Shown here: one piece after another, positions 1 to 6,628 of the stretch
How positions within the stretch are numbered: position 1 is the first letter of the stretch
Layout: the number at the start of each line of letters is the position of its first letter
Source: Clostridiales bacterium UBA1728
Lineage (GTDB): Bacteria; Bacillota; Clostridia; Oscillospirales; Oscillospiraceae
Assembly: GCA_002315975.1 (NCBI GenBank)
Contig: DCIK01000026.1
Coordinates: forward strand, 4,882-17,258
Direction: 5' to 3'
DNA length: 12,377 nucleotides
Translations under genes and position numbers: made by a program
Notes under the pieces: generated by a model
Databases searched by the model: none
What the model was told of the DNA's origin: nothing
What the model saw: only the letters and a program-made list of their open reading frames with translations

Positions 1-37
1 CCCAGAGGGAGAGGCAAGTACAGTGTGCGAGACTTCC

Positions 38-89
38 TTGGCTCCCCCTCTGGGGGAGCTGGCACGGCGAAGCCGTGACTGAGAGGGTT
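38..89 (+). repeat. Double-hairpin intergenic repeat, copy 1
   Basis: Two adjacent hairpins are visible: GCTCCCCC / GGGGGAGC (41-48 with 52-59, loop TCT) and CACGGC / GCCGTG (63-68 with 72-77, loop GAA), followed by ACTGAGAGGG. The same architecture recurs at 10704-10754 and, on the other strand, at 10786-10834. Positions 1-15 (CCCAGAGGGAGAGGC) partly complement the first hairpin and may be the edge of another copy. The second stem differs in sequence between copies but stays paired, which suggests that structure is conserved. The family resembles repeats I remember from Faecalibacterium-like genomes; that link is from memory. It ends about 37 bp before the glgC start, so it could affect transcription entering the glycogen operon. 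Confidence 0.75.
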
Positions 90-126
90 TACTACCCATA
101 GTCAATCATTACATGGAGGTGTGTTC

Positions 127-1263
127 ATGCGTAGAAAAGAAACCGTGGCGATGCTGCTGGCCGGGGGTCAGGGCAGTCGTCTGGGCGTACTCACGGAGAA
201 AATCGCCAAGCCTGCGGTGTCCTTTGGGGGCAAATACCGGATGATCGACTTCTCCCTTTCCAACTGCGTCAATTCCGGCATCGACACCGTGGGCGTGCTG
301 ATCCAGTACAAGCCCTTCATCCTCAACAAGTATCTGGGCACCGGCTCCGCATGGGGGCTGGACGAGGAGTCCGGCGGCGTACATATTCTGCCCCCCTATG
401 CCACCGAGAAGGGCGGCAACTGGTATCAGGGCACCGCCGATGCCATCTACCACAACATCGACTTCATCGACGGCTATGACCCGGAGTATGTGCTCATCCT
501 CTCCGGCGACCATCTCTACCAGATGGACTACAACCTGATGCTGGACTACCACAAGCTCATGAACGCCGAGCTCACCGTGGCGGTGAAGACCGTTCCTATG
601 AGCGAGGCCAGCCGCTTCGGCATCATGAGCACCGATGAGGAGCTGCGCATTACCCGCTTCACGGAAAAGCCCAAGGAGCCCGACAGCGATCTGGCCAGCA
701 TGGGCATCTATATCTTCACCTGGAAGACCCTGCGGGAGGCTCTGCTGCGGGATCATGAGCAGCAGGACAGCGAGCACGACTTCGGCAAGAACATCATCCC
801 CACCCTGCTGGGTCAGGGACGGCGGCTCTTTGCCTATGTATTCAACGGCTACTGGAAGGATGTGGGCACTATCCCCAGCTACTACGCCACCCAGATGGAG
901 CTCCTGGAGGAGAATCCCGCCTTCCGCATCTTCGAGCGGCGTATGCGCATCTTCTCCAATCTCAACGAGCACGCCCCCGGCTATGTGGGCGAGGGCGGCA
1001 GCGTGAAGGACAGTCTCTGCTGCAACGGCTGCGAGGTCTACGGCAGCGTGAGGCACAGCGTCCTCTCCCCCGGCGTGTACATTGGCCCCAATGCCGTGGT
1101 GGAGGACAGCGTCCTGCTGCCCAACTCCTCTGTGGGCGAGGGTGCCGTGGTGAAGCGCACCATCCTCAACGAGGGCGCGGCCATCGCGGCGCTGGAGCGT
1201 GTGGGCAGCGAGGATGAGATCTGCGTGGTGGGCACCGGCTCCACCATGCGCGTAAAGGAGTGA
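127..1263 (+). CDS. glgC: Glucose-1-phosphate adenylyltransferase, catalytic subunit
   Basis: GlgC makes ADP-glucose from ATP and glucose-1-phosphate, the committed step of bacterial glycogen synthesis in the cytoplasm. The 378-residue protein has the nucleotide-binding signature AGGQGSRL (12-19) followed by AKPAVSFGGKYRMIDF. It also has WYQGTADA, SGDHLYQMDY with the probable catalytic Asp128, and FTEKP with Lys181, which matches the glucose-1-phosphate-binding lysine of the family. HDFGKNIIP and YWKDVGT follow, then a left-handed beta-helix C-terminus (SVKDSLCCNGCEVYGSV...). The start is placed at ATG 127 because GGAGG at 115-119 lies 7 bases upstream; a GTG at 121 in the same frame is too close to that site. 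Length fits Gram-positive GlgC. It is first of four tightly spaced genes. In Firmicutes GlgC typically works with GlgD, which follows here. Confidence 0.97.
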   Translation: MRRKETVAMLLAGGQGSRLGVLTEKIAKPAVSFGGKYRMIDFSLSNCVNSGIDTVGVLIQYKPFILNKYLGTGSAWGLDEESGGVHILPPYATEKGGNWYQGTADAIYHNIDFIDGYDPEYVLILSGDHLYQMDYNLMLDYHKLMNAELTVAVKTVPMSEASRFGIMSTDEELRITRFTEKPKEPDSDLASMGIYIFTWKTLREALLRDHEQQDSEHDFGKNIIPTLLGQGRRLFAYVFNGYWKDVGTIPSYYATQMELLEENPAFRIFERRMRIFSNLNEHAPGYVGEGGSVKDSLCCNGCEVYGSVRHSVLSPGVYIGPNAVVEDSVLLPNSSVGEGAVVKRTILNEGAAIAALERVGSEDEICVVGTGSTMRVKE

Positions 1264-1269
1264 TGCCCT

Positions 1270-2370
1270 ATGATGAGAACCATCGGTCTTGTTTCCACCA
1301 ACTACAGCGTGGAGGGCTATGAGGACCTCTGCCAGAACCGGCCCGTGGCGGCCGTGCCCTTCGGCGGGCGCTACCGGTTCATGGACTTTGCCCTGAGCAA
1401 TCTGGTCAACGCGGGCATCCGCACCGTGGGCGTGGTCACGCCCTACTACTACCGCTCCATCCTCGACCACATGGGCGCAGGGAAAGCATGGTCTCTGGAT
1501 AAAAAATCCGGCGGTCTCTTCGTGCTGCCCGGCACCATCCACGGCTTCCGGGACGAGAACGGCCGCTTCCTGCTCAATGACCTGCTGCGCAACCGTCAGT
1601 ATCTGGAGCGGGGCGAGGCAGACTATGTGCTCTGCACCGACTGCAGCTTTCTCTACAATGCCGACTACCGCCCCCTCATGGAGCGGCACGAGGTCTCCGG
1701 CGCCGATGTGACCCTGCTCTATAAGCCCCTTGAGGCAGGAGAGAAGCACAGAGGCAGCTACCTGCGCACCGATGAAAACGGCCGGGTCACGGCCATCGGA
1801 GCGGGAGAGAGCGGCGAAAAGCTCTTTCTCAACTGCCTGATAATCAACAAGAGCTTCCTCCTGCGCTTTTTGGATAACTATCGCCATATGTCCCACCGGG
1901 ATCTGGTGGAGCGCCTGTCCGCCCAGCTCGCTGAGGTGGATGTCCGCGCCGTGGCCTTTGAGGGCTTTGTGGGCTATACCGATGGTATTGCCGACTACCT
2001 TGCCGCCTCCCGGAGTCTGCTCCGGCGGGAGGTGCGGCAGGAGCTCTTCGGCGGCGAGCGGCAGATCTATACCCGCATCCACGACGAGCCGCCCACGGCC
2101 TTTTCCGCTGCCGCCGTGGTAAAAAACAGCGTCATCTCCTCCGGCGGCCACATCGGCGGCTGCGTGGAGGACAGCGTACTGTTCCGGGGCGTGGTGATCG
2201 AGGAGGGCGCAGAGGTGAAAAACTGCATCCTCATGGAGAAAACCGTCATCCGCAGCGGCGCGGTGCTGGAAAATGTCATCTGCGACAAGCAGGTGAGCGT
2301 CAGCGGCGGCGTTGTCCTCCGGGGCACGGCGGAGCATCCCTGCCTGCTCCGTAAGGAGAAGGTCATATGA
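1270..2370 (+). CDS. glgD: GlgD, non-catalytic partner of ADP-glucose pyrophosphorylase
   Basis: This 366-residue protein is a GlgC paralogue. It keeps the VPFGGRYRFMDFALSNLVNAGIRTVGV core and a beta-helix C-terminal part (VVKNSVISSGGHIGGCVEDSVLFRGVVIEEGAEVKN). The N-terminal glycine-rich nucleotide loop is replaced by GLVSTNYSVEGYEDL, as in the GlgD family. The position of the catalytic aspartate reads LCTDCSFLYNADY instead of SGDHLYQMDY. In Firmicutes, GlgD has little or no activity alone and modulates GlgC in a heteromeric enzyme. The start ATG at 1270 is preceded by AAGGAG at 1255-1260, inside the end of glgC, and only 6 bases separate it from the glgC stop. Its own stop overlaps the glgA start, so translational coupling is likely. 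Confidence 0.95.
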   Translation: MMRTIGLVSTNYSVEGYEDLCQNRPVAAVPFGGRYRFMDFALSNLVNAGIRTVGVVTPYYYRSILDHMGAGKAWSLDKKSGGLFVLPGTIHGFRDENGRFLLNDLLRNRQYLERGEADYVLCTDCSFLYNADYRPLMERHEVSGADVTLLYKPLEAGEKHRGSYLRTDENGRVTAIGAGESGEKLFLNCLIINKSFLLRFLDNYRHMSHRDLVERLSAQLAEVDVRAVAFEGFVGYTDGIADYLAASRSLLRREVRQELFGGERQIYTRIHDEPPTAFSAAAVVKNSVISSGGHIGGCVEDSVLFRGVVIEEGAEVKNCILMEKTVIRSGAVLENVICDKQVSVSGGVVLRGTAEHPCLLRKEKVI

Positions 2371-3797
2371 GAAAACGCAAGATTCTTTTTGCCGCCTTTG
2401 AGGCCACGCCCTTCATCAAGACCGGCGGGCTGGGGGATGTGGCGGGCTCGCTGCCCCCCGCTCTCTGCAACGGCGAGAACGAGGTGCGGGTGGTGCTGCC
2501 CAAGCTCTCCTCCCTGCCGGCGGAATATGTACAGAAGCTCCGCTTTATCAAGAGCTTTACGGTGCCGCTGAGCTGGCGCAACCAGTACTGCGGTCTCTTT
2601 GAGCTGAAGCATAACGGCGTGCGCTTCTACTTTCTGGATAACGAATACTATTTCAGCCGCCCTCAGCCCTACGGCTGTTTCGACGACGGCGAGCGCATGG
2701 CCTTCTTTGCCAAGGCTGTCTGCGAGTGCATGGTGCATCTGCCCAGCTTCTTCCCGGATGTGCTCCACTGCAACGACTGGCACAGCGCTCTGGCCGTGGT
2801 GTTCCTCCGGGAGCAGTACCGGGGCATGGTGAACTATGAGCGGGTGAAAACCGTGTTCACCATCCACAATCTGAAGTTTCAGGGCATTTACGACAGCTTT
2901 AATCTGGGCGATATTCTCGGTCTCAACGGTTCGCAGGCCGCCAGAGACCAGCTCTGCGCCGACGGCAGCCTGAACTATCTCCGGGGTGCGGTGTGCTACG
3001 CCGACCGGGTGACCACCGTCAGCCCGACCTACGCTCGGGAGATCTGTACCGCCGAGTTCGGCGAGGGGCTGGAAGGGCTGTTCCGACATCGGCAGAATGT
3101 GCTCTCCGGCATCCTCAACGGCATTGACAACGAAAGCTACAATCCCGCCGCGGATGCTTCGCTGGCGGCGAACTACACCGAGCCCTCCGGCAAGGCCGCC
3201 AACAAGCTGGCTCTCCAGAGGCTGCTGGGACTCCGGGAGGAGGCCCACACGCCGATATTTGCCATGGTCAGCCGTCTGACGGAGCAGAAGGGCGTGGATC
3301 TGCTCTGCGCTCTGCTGCCCCGCATCCGGGACATGGGCGTGCAGTTGGCCATCCTCGGCACCGGGGACAAGGGCTTTGAGGAGGCGCTGACTCTCTCGGC
3401 GCTGGACAGCAACGGCAGCATCGCCACCCGCATGGAGTTCTCCGAGCCTCTGAGCCGTCTCTTCTACGCCGGGGCGGATGTGCTGCTGATGCCCTCCCGT
3501 TTCGAGCCCTGCGGTCTGAGCCAGATGATCGCCATGCGCTACGGCACCGTGCCGCTGGTGCGCTATACCGGCGGTCTCCGGGACAGCGTCAGCGAGTACA
3601 GCGGCGAGAGCGGCACCGGCTTCGGCTTTGAGGACTGCACGCCCGAGGCCATGCTTGCCGCTATGGAACGGGCAAAGACCGTCTACGCGGATAGAGAGGC
3701 GTGGAAGACGCTGGCGGAGCGGGATATGGCGCAGCGCTTCGGCTGGGAGCGCTCCGCCGACAGCTACCGGCAGCTCTATGAGGAGCTTTGCCCATGA
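2367..3797 (+). CDS. glgA: Glycogen synthase (ADP-glucose), GT5 family
   Basis: GlgA transfers glucose from ADP-glucose to the non-reducing end of an alpha-1,4-glucan. The 476-residue length is typical of bacterial GlgA. The N-terminal Rossmann domain carries the KTGGLGDVAGSLP signature (Lys18 binds ADP-glucose in this family), then VLHCNDWHSAL, FTIHNLKFQG and TTVSPTYAREI. The C-terminal domain has VSRLTEQKGVDLL (Lys308), ILGTGDKGFE and SRFEPCGLSQMIAMRYG, with the conserved Glu380, then VRYTGGLRDSV. The ATG overlaps the glgD stop as ATGA, and its ribosome site (AAGGAGAAGG) lies in the end of glgD. Its stop in turn overlaps the start of the GH13 gene by the same ATGA arrangement. No frameshift or missing key residue is seen. 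Confidence 0.97.
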   Translation: MRKRKILFAAFEATPFIKTGGLGDVAGSLPPALCNGENEVRVVLPKLSSLPAEYVQKLRFIKSFTVPLSWRNQYCGLFELKHNGVRFYFLDNEYYFSRPQPYGCFDDGERMAFFAKAVCECMVHLPSFFPDVLHCNDWHSALAVVFLREQYRGMVNYERVKTVFTIHNLKFQGIYDSFNLGDILGLNGSQAARDQLCADGSLNYLRGAVCYADRVTTVSPTYAREICTAEFGEGLEGLFRHRQNVLSGILNGIDNESYNPAADASLAANYTEPSGKAANKLALQRLLGLREEAHTPIFAMVSRLTEQKGVDLLCALLPRIRDMGVQLAILGTGDKGFEEALTLSALDSNGSIATRMEFSEPLSRLFYAGADVLLMPSRFEPCGLSQMIAMRYGTVPLVRYTGGLRDSVSEYSGESGTGFGFEDCTPEAMLAAMERAKTVYADREAWKTLAERDMAQRFGWERSADSYRQLYEELCP

Positions 3798-5374
3798 TCT
3801 ACCACCTCTGGGAGCGGGAGGAATACCGCTGTCCCACAGGCGCTGCGGAGTGCGGCAGCACCGTCACCCTCCGCTGCCAAAGCGACAGGGGAGAGGTGAA
3901 GCTTGCCCTCCGGGATGATGCCGGGGAGCGCATCCTGCCCATGGAGCGAGAGGGAGAGTGGTACAGCGTCAGCTTTGCCGTACCGGAGAGGAGCGGACTG
4001 CTCTTCTACCGCCTGCTTGCCTTCGAGGAGGCCACGCCCGAGCGGCAGATCACGGTCTATGCCCCCACCGAGACCCCGGACTGGTACAAAAACGCCATCG
4101 TCTACCAGATTTTCCCGGACCGCTTTGCCCGCCACGGGGACTATGTGCCCCGGCAGCCGGAGAAGCGCAAGGGGAGCTACCGCTTTCTCGTCCCTGACTG
4201 GGACACTCCTGTTTTCTATCCGAGGGATGAGCGGCAGGCCGTCAGCGCCTGGCCCTTCTGGGGCGGCAGCCTCAAGGGCATCGAGGAGAAGCTGGACTAT
4301 CTCACCTCCCTGGGCGTGAGCTGCCTTTATCTCAACCCCATCTTCGAGGCCTGCTCCAACCACCGCTACGACACCGCCGACTACCTCCGCATCGACCCCC
4401 TGCTGGGCAGCGAGGAGGATTTTGTGCATCTCTGCGAAAGGGCGGGGGAAAGGGGCATCCGCATTATCTTAGACGGCGTGTTCAGCCACACGGGAGCCGA
4501 CAGCCGCTACTTCGATCTGTTCGGGAACTACGGCACGGCGGAGCGGTACCGGGCGTGGTTCCGCTTCGGGGCGCAGTACCCCCACGGCTACGAGAGCTGG
4601 TGGGATGTACCCGACCTGCCCAATGTGGAGGAGCTCTGCGAGAGCTATCTGGCGTTCATCTGCGGGGAGAACGGCGTGCTGCGCCACTGGCTGCGGCTGG
4701 GCGCCTCCGGCTGGCGGCTGGATGTGGCGGACGAGCTGCCCGATGCCTTTATCCGGGCGGTGCGCAGGGCCGTAAAAAGCGAAAAGAGCGATGCCGTCCT
4801 CATCGGCGAGGTCTGGGAGGATGCGTCCAATAAAGAGAGCTACGGTCAGCGCCGGGAATATTTCGGCGGCGAGGAGCTGGACGGAGTGATGAATTATCCC
4901 CTCCGTACGGCTCTGCTGGGCTTTATGAAGGGCGAGCTCGATGCTTACGCCTGCGCCGAGGCGCTGAATCTCCTGCAGGAGCACTATCCCCGGGAGAACC
5001 TGCTGGGCGGGCTGAATCTCATCGGCTCCCACGACCGCGCCCGCGTGCTGACGGAGCTGGACGGCGATGTGGAAAAGCTCAGAATGCTGAGCGTGCTGCA
5101 GTATGCCCTGCCCGGTGTGCCCTGCATCTACTACGGAGACGAGGCGGGCATGACGGGCGGCAGCGACCCCTATAACCGGGGCAGCTTCCCCTGGGGCCGC
5201 GAGAACCGGGCGCTCACGGAGCACTACCGGGCTCTGGGCGCGTGGTATCAAAGCCACAGCGAGCTCCGCACGGGAGACTGTACGCTCCGCGCCATGGATG
5301 CGGACACCCTTTGCCTGAAGCGCGGAACCCTCAGCATAACAGCCAACAGAAAAACCCTTGAGGTGAAACTCTGA
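3794..5374 (+). CDS. GH13 alpha-glucan hydrolase, neopullulanase/cyclomaltodextrinase-like
   Basis: This is a cytoplasmic alpha-amylase superfamily enzyme of 526 residues without a signal peptide. Residues 1 to about 95 form a beta-rich module of the kind seen in neopullulanase-like enzymes. The catalytic barrel starts at WYKNAIVYQIFPDRF. The conserved regions are present: ILDGVFSHTG (Asp227, His232), GWRLDVADE (nucleophile Asp310), IGEVWED (acid/base Glu339) and IGSHDRAR (Asp414). WGGSLKGIEEKLDYL and YGDEAGMTGGSDPYNRGSFPW favour the neopullulanase/cyclomaltodextrinase/maltogenic amylase group. Exact specificity cannot be read from sequence. The C-terminal domain appears short. ATG 3794 is chosen because AGGAG (3781-3785) lies 8 bases upstream and the codon overlaps the glgA stop; an in-frame TTG at 3788 is less likely. 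Operon position suggests a role in trimming or recycling glycogen or maltodextrin. Confidence 0.9.
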   Translation: MIYHLWEREEYRCPTGAAECGSTVTLRCQSDRGEVKLALRDDAGERILPMEREGEWYSVSFAVPERSGLLFYRLLAFEEATPERQITVYAPTETPDWYKNAIVYQIFPDRFARHGDYVPRQPEKRKGSYRFLVPDWDTPVFYPRDERQAVSAWPFWGGSLKGIEEKLDYLTSLGVSCLYLNPIFEACSNHRYDTADYLRIDPLLGSEEDFVHLCERAGERGIRIILDGVFSHTGADSRYFDLFGNYGTAERYRAWFRFGAQYPHGYESWWDVPDLPNVEELCESYLAFICGENGVLRHWLRLGASGWRLDVADELPDAFIRAVRRAVKSEKSDAVLIGEVWEDASNKESYGQRREYFGGEELDGVMNYPLRTALLGFMKGELDAYACAEALNLLQEHYPRENLLGGLNLIGSHDRARVLTELDGDVEKLRMLSVLQYALPGVPCIYYGDEAGMTGGSDPYNRGSFPWGRENRALTEHYRALGAWYQSHSELRTGDCTLRAMDADTLCLKRGTLSITANRKTLEVKL

Positions 5375-5391
5375 TTCACCTCAAGGGTTTT
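5351..5391. terminator. Perfect 16-bp stem, probable bidirectional terminator
   Basis: AAAACCCTTGAGGTGA (5351-5366) and TCACCTCAAGGGTTTT (5376-5391) are perfect reverse complements separated by nine bases. The left arm lies inside the last codons of the GH13 gene and the stop codon is in the loop. The A-run on the left and T-run on the right give a U-tract in either direction, although the T-run is only four bases. It sits between convergent operons, so it could stop both the glycogen transcript and leftward transcripts from the EcsC-like gene. Confidence 0.8.
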
Positions 5392-5414
5392 GACACATTT
5401 GGGGACGGTTCTCA
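5391..5414 (+). repeat. 24-bp inverted repeat, left arm
   Basis: This arm (key parts TGACACA, GGGGACGG, TTCTCA) is a perfect reverse complement of 6593-6616, more than 1.1 kb away. It also pairs with the nearer 5435-5458 at 22 of 24 positions, so 5391-5458 alone could fold into one long hairpin with a 20-base loop. Its first base is shared with the terminator stem before it. Confidence 0.85.
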
Positions 5415-5422
5415 AAAACACC

Positions 5423-5470
5423 AAATGACACAAATGAGAACCGTCCCCATTTGTGTCATTTTGCGTAGAC
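5423..5470 (+). repeat. 48-bp palindromic direct repeat, copy 1
   Basis: It contains AAATGACACAAATG (5423-5436) and the perfect complement CATTTGTGTCATTT (5448-5461) around the core AGAACCGTCCC, then TTGCGTAGAC. It matches 6581-6628 at 46 of 48 positions. The two differences (CCCCATTT here, CCCCAAAT there) make this copy the more perfect palindrome. Read leftward, it begins 5 bases after the EcsC-like stop codon and repeats the last four codons and stop of the cyclo-ligase gene, which lies more than 1 kb away. Confidence 0.9.
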
Positions 5471-5475
5471 AACTG

Positions 5476-6489
5476 TTATGTTTCATCCGCCAAGCTGAGA
5501 GTCTCGTTGCACTCTTCGTATTCGACTTCATATACGGTGCCGTCTACGATGTGTGAGAAGAGATGCTCTTCCTCAACGGTTGACACATGATTGGGATTGG
5601 AGAGCATTGTGTCGGTAAGTACATTCTTAAGTCTCATACAGCAAGGCTTAAATGAAAGAAAAGTAATGCCGCCGCCAACGACACCGCCAACGACTGGTAT
5701 GGCATTTTTGACGGACTTTGCAAAGATTTCTCTCGTCAGCTTCACACCGAACCATTTCAGCGTGGATTTAAGAATCGGGTATAGCGTCCCCTTGGTAAGA
5801 GCCGTCGCGAGAAGCTTCTTCTCAACGCCAACAGATAGTGCTTTTGCAAGGGCTTTGATAGCGTTGTTGGCTCCGGCAACGCCGTTCATAACACCGAGGC
5901 AAACAACGATGCGGTTAATGGTTTCACTATCCAGCATGATGCCCTCTTCGTCCGTATCAATCTCCGGGAAACCATACAGATAAAGGAGCTTCTGAATTGC
6001 ACGGAGTGTATATCCGTAATACTGAACAACATCCGCCGGTATTGTTGCTGCCATGGCCACGCCGCCGGGAAGACCGAGTGCCGCAGAAATACCGGAGACA
6101 CAATTACGCTCAAACTTAATCACCTCATCGGCAATCTTGTCGATTTCTTCTTCTGGGATACCTGCCAAGGCAGGCGTACGGGCGATAGCATCATCAACAA
6201 CATCGGCCGGATGGTTCTTAAACAGTTCTTTTCTCAGAAAGCTTTCTCTTGTAACGTGGACTCCGGGTGTTTTTATAGCAAGAATAATTATATCCTGAAT
6301 ATCAACCTCGCCGTCTTTGTTGACATCGAGAACCTCCGTGGTTTTGCTGACTGTCACATCTTTAGCTTTCTCAAGGGCGCTTTTTACATTTCCAAAGGAA
6401 TCAAGAACTTTTTCCTTATCAATAGAGTCTGCTGCTTTGGTTACAGCGTCTTTCGCTTTGCCGAGGGTATCTTTAACTTTATTTGCCAT
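5476..6489 (-). CDS. EcsC-like protein with dockerin-type EF-hand loop
   Basis: The 337-residue protein has no signal peptide. Residues 1-52 are a charged, Ala/Lys/Asp/Val-rich stretch that looks like amphipathic helices. Residues 55-66 (DVNKDGEVDIQD) match a calcium-binding EF-hand loop of dockerin type, present once. From about 80 to 300 the sequence resembles the EcsC family: SGISAALGLPGGVAMAATIPADV, a helix with YGYTLRAIQKLLYLYGFPEID, and a glycine-rich hydrophobic stretch IPVVGGVVGGGITFLSF (264-280), then a CC pair. The tail is acidic. The family's molecular function is not established; the glycine-rich segments suggest membrane association. The start is at 6489 because GGGAGG lies 6 bases upstream; an in-frame start at 6528 lacks such a site. 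GC is much lower than in all neighbours and repeats flank the gene, so recent acquisition is likely. It is probably its own transcript or follows the cyclo-ligase. Confidence 0.8.
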   Translation of the reverse strand: MANKVKDTLGKAKDAVTKAADSIDKEKVLDSFGNVKSALEKAKDVTVSKTTEVLDVNKDGEVDIQDIIILAIKTPGVHVTRESFLRKELFKNHPADVVDDAIARTPALAGIPEEEIDKIADEVIKFERNCVSGISAALGLPGGVAMAATIPADVVQYYGYTLRAIQKLLYLYGFPEIDTDEEGIMLDSETINRIVVCLGVMNGVAGANNAIKALAKALSVGVEKKLLATALTKGTLYPILKSTLKWFGVKLTREIFAKSVKNAIPVVGGVVGGGITFLSFKPCCMRLKNVLTDTMLSNPNHVSTVEEEHLFSHIVDGTVYEVEYEECNETLSLADET

Positions 6490-6580
6490 GATTAACCTCC
6501 CACTCATATTTGAAGAATTCTCGTTCAAACAGGCTTTGTATATTTCGCGAAATTAAAGAGACGGCGCTGTTTTCCTCCAA

Positions 6581-6628
6581 AAATGACACAAATGAGAACC
6601 GTCCCCAAATGTGTCATTTTGCGTAGAC
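6581..6628 (+). repeat. 48-bp palindromic direct repeat, copy 2
   Basis: Near-identical to 5423-5470 (46 of 48). Positions 6614-6628 are coding sequence of the leftward cyclo-ligase gene: the last codons Val-Tyr-Ala-Lys and the TGA stop, whose bases are also the first three of the palindrome TGACACA. Positions 6593-6616 form the right arm of the 24-bp inverted repeat. As RNA leaving the cyclo-ligase gene this would fold into a hairpin, so it may also act in mRNA 3' end formation. Confidence 0.9.

Larger units (their letters stand above)
5391..6616. mobile_element. Possible repeat-bounded cassette carrying an EcsC-like gene
   Basis: The segment starts with TGACACATTTGGGGAC... (5391-5414) and ends with its exact 24-base reverse complement at 6593-6616. 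A 48-bp direct repeat is nested within or overlaps these ends (5423-5470 and 6581-6628). The only gene inside is the EcsC-like CDS. Hand counts on single 60-base lines give 38 to 52% GC inside, against 73 to 78% in lines from the neighbouring genes. No transposase is encoded, so any movement would need help from elsewhere or homologous recombination between the repeats. No clear target duplication is seen beyond TTT next to each end. The cassette interpretation is inference; the repeats and the base-composition shift are directly visible. Confidence 0.45.

Noticed and set aside
86..114. Promoter directly upstream of glgC
   Set aside because: No -10/-35 pair with acceptable spacing could be found; the real promoter may lie upstream of the window or overlap the repeat.
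109..2337. A 742-codon open frame on the minus strand opposite glgC and glgD
   Set aside because: It lies wholly antisense to two well-supported genes. Its His/Ala/Val/Gly-rich, domain-free translation is what GC-rich codon bias gives on the opposite strand.
2067..3248. A 393-codon minus-strand frame opposite glgD and glgA
   Set aside because: Antisense to clear genes, no recognisable domain, low-complexity composition.
5248..5472. Minus-strand 74-codon frame at the end of the GH13 gene
   Set aside because: Its translation comes from the REP-like palindrome and the terminator stem plus the antisense of GH13.
6543..6552. TTTCGCGAAA palindrome upstream of the EcsC-like gene as an operator
   Set aside because: Only ten bases, a single copy, and no convincing promoter placement; could be chance.
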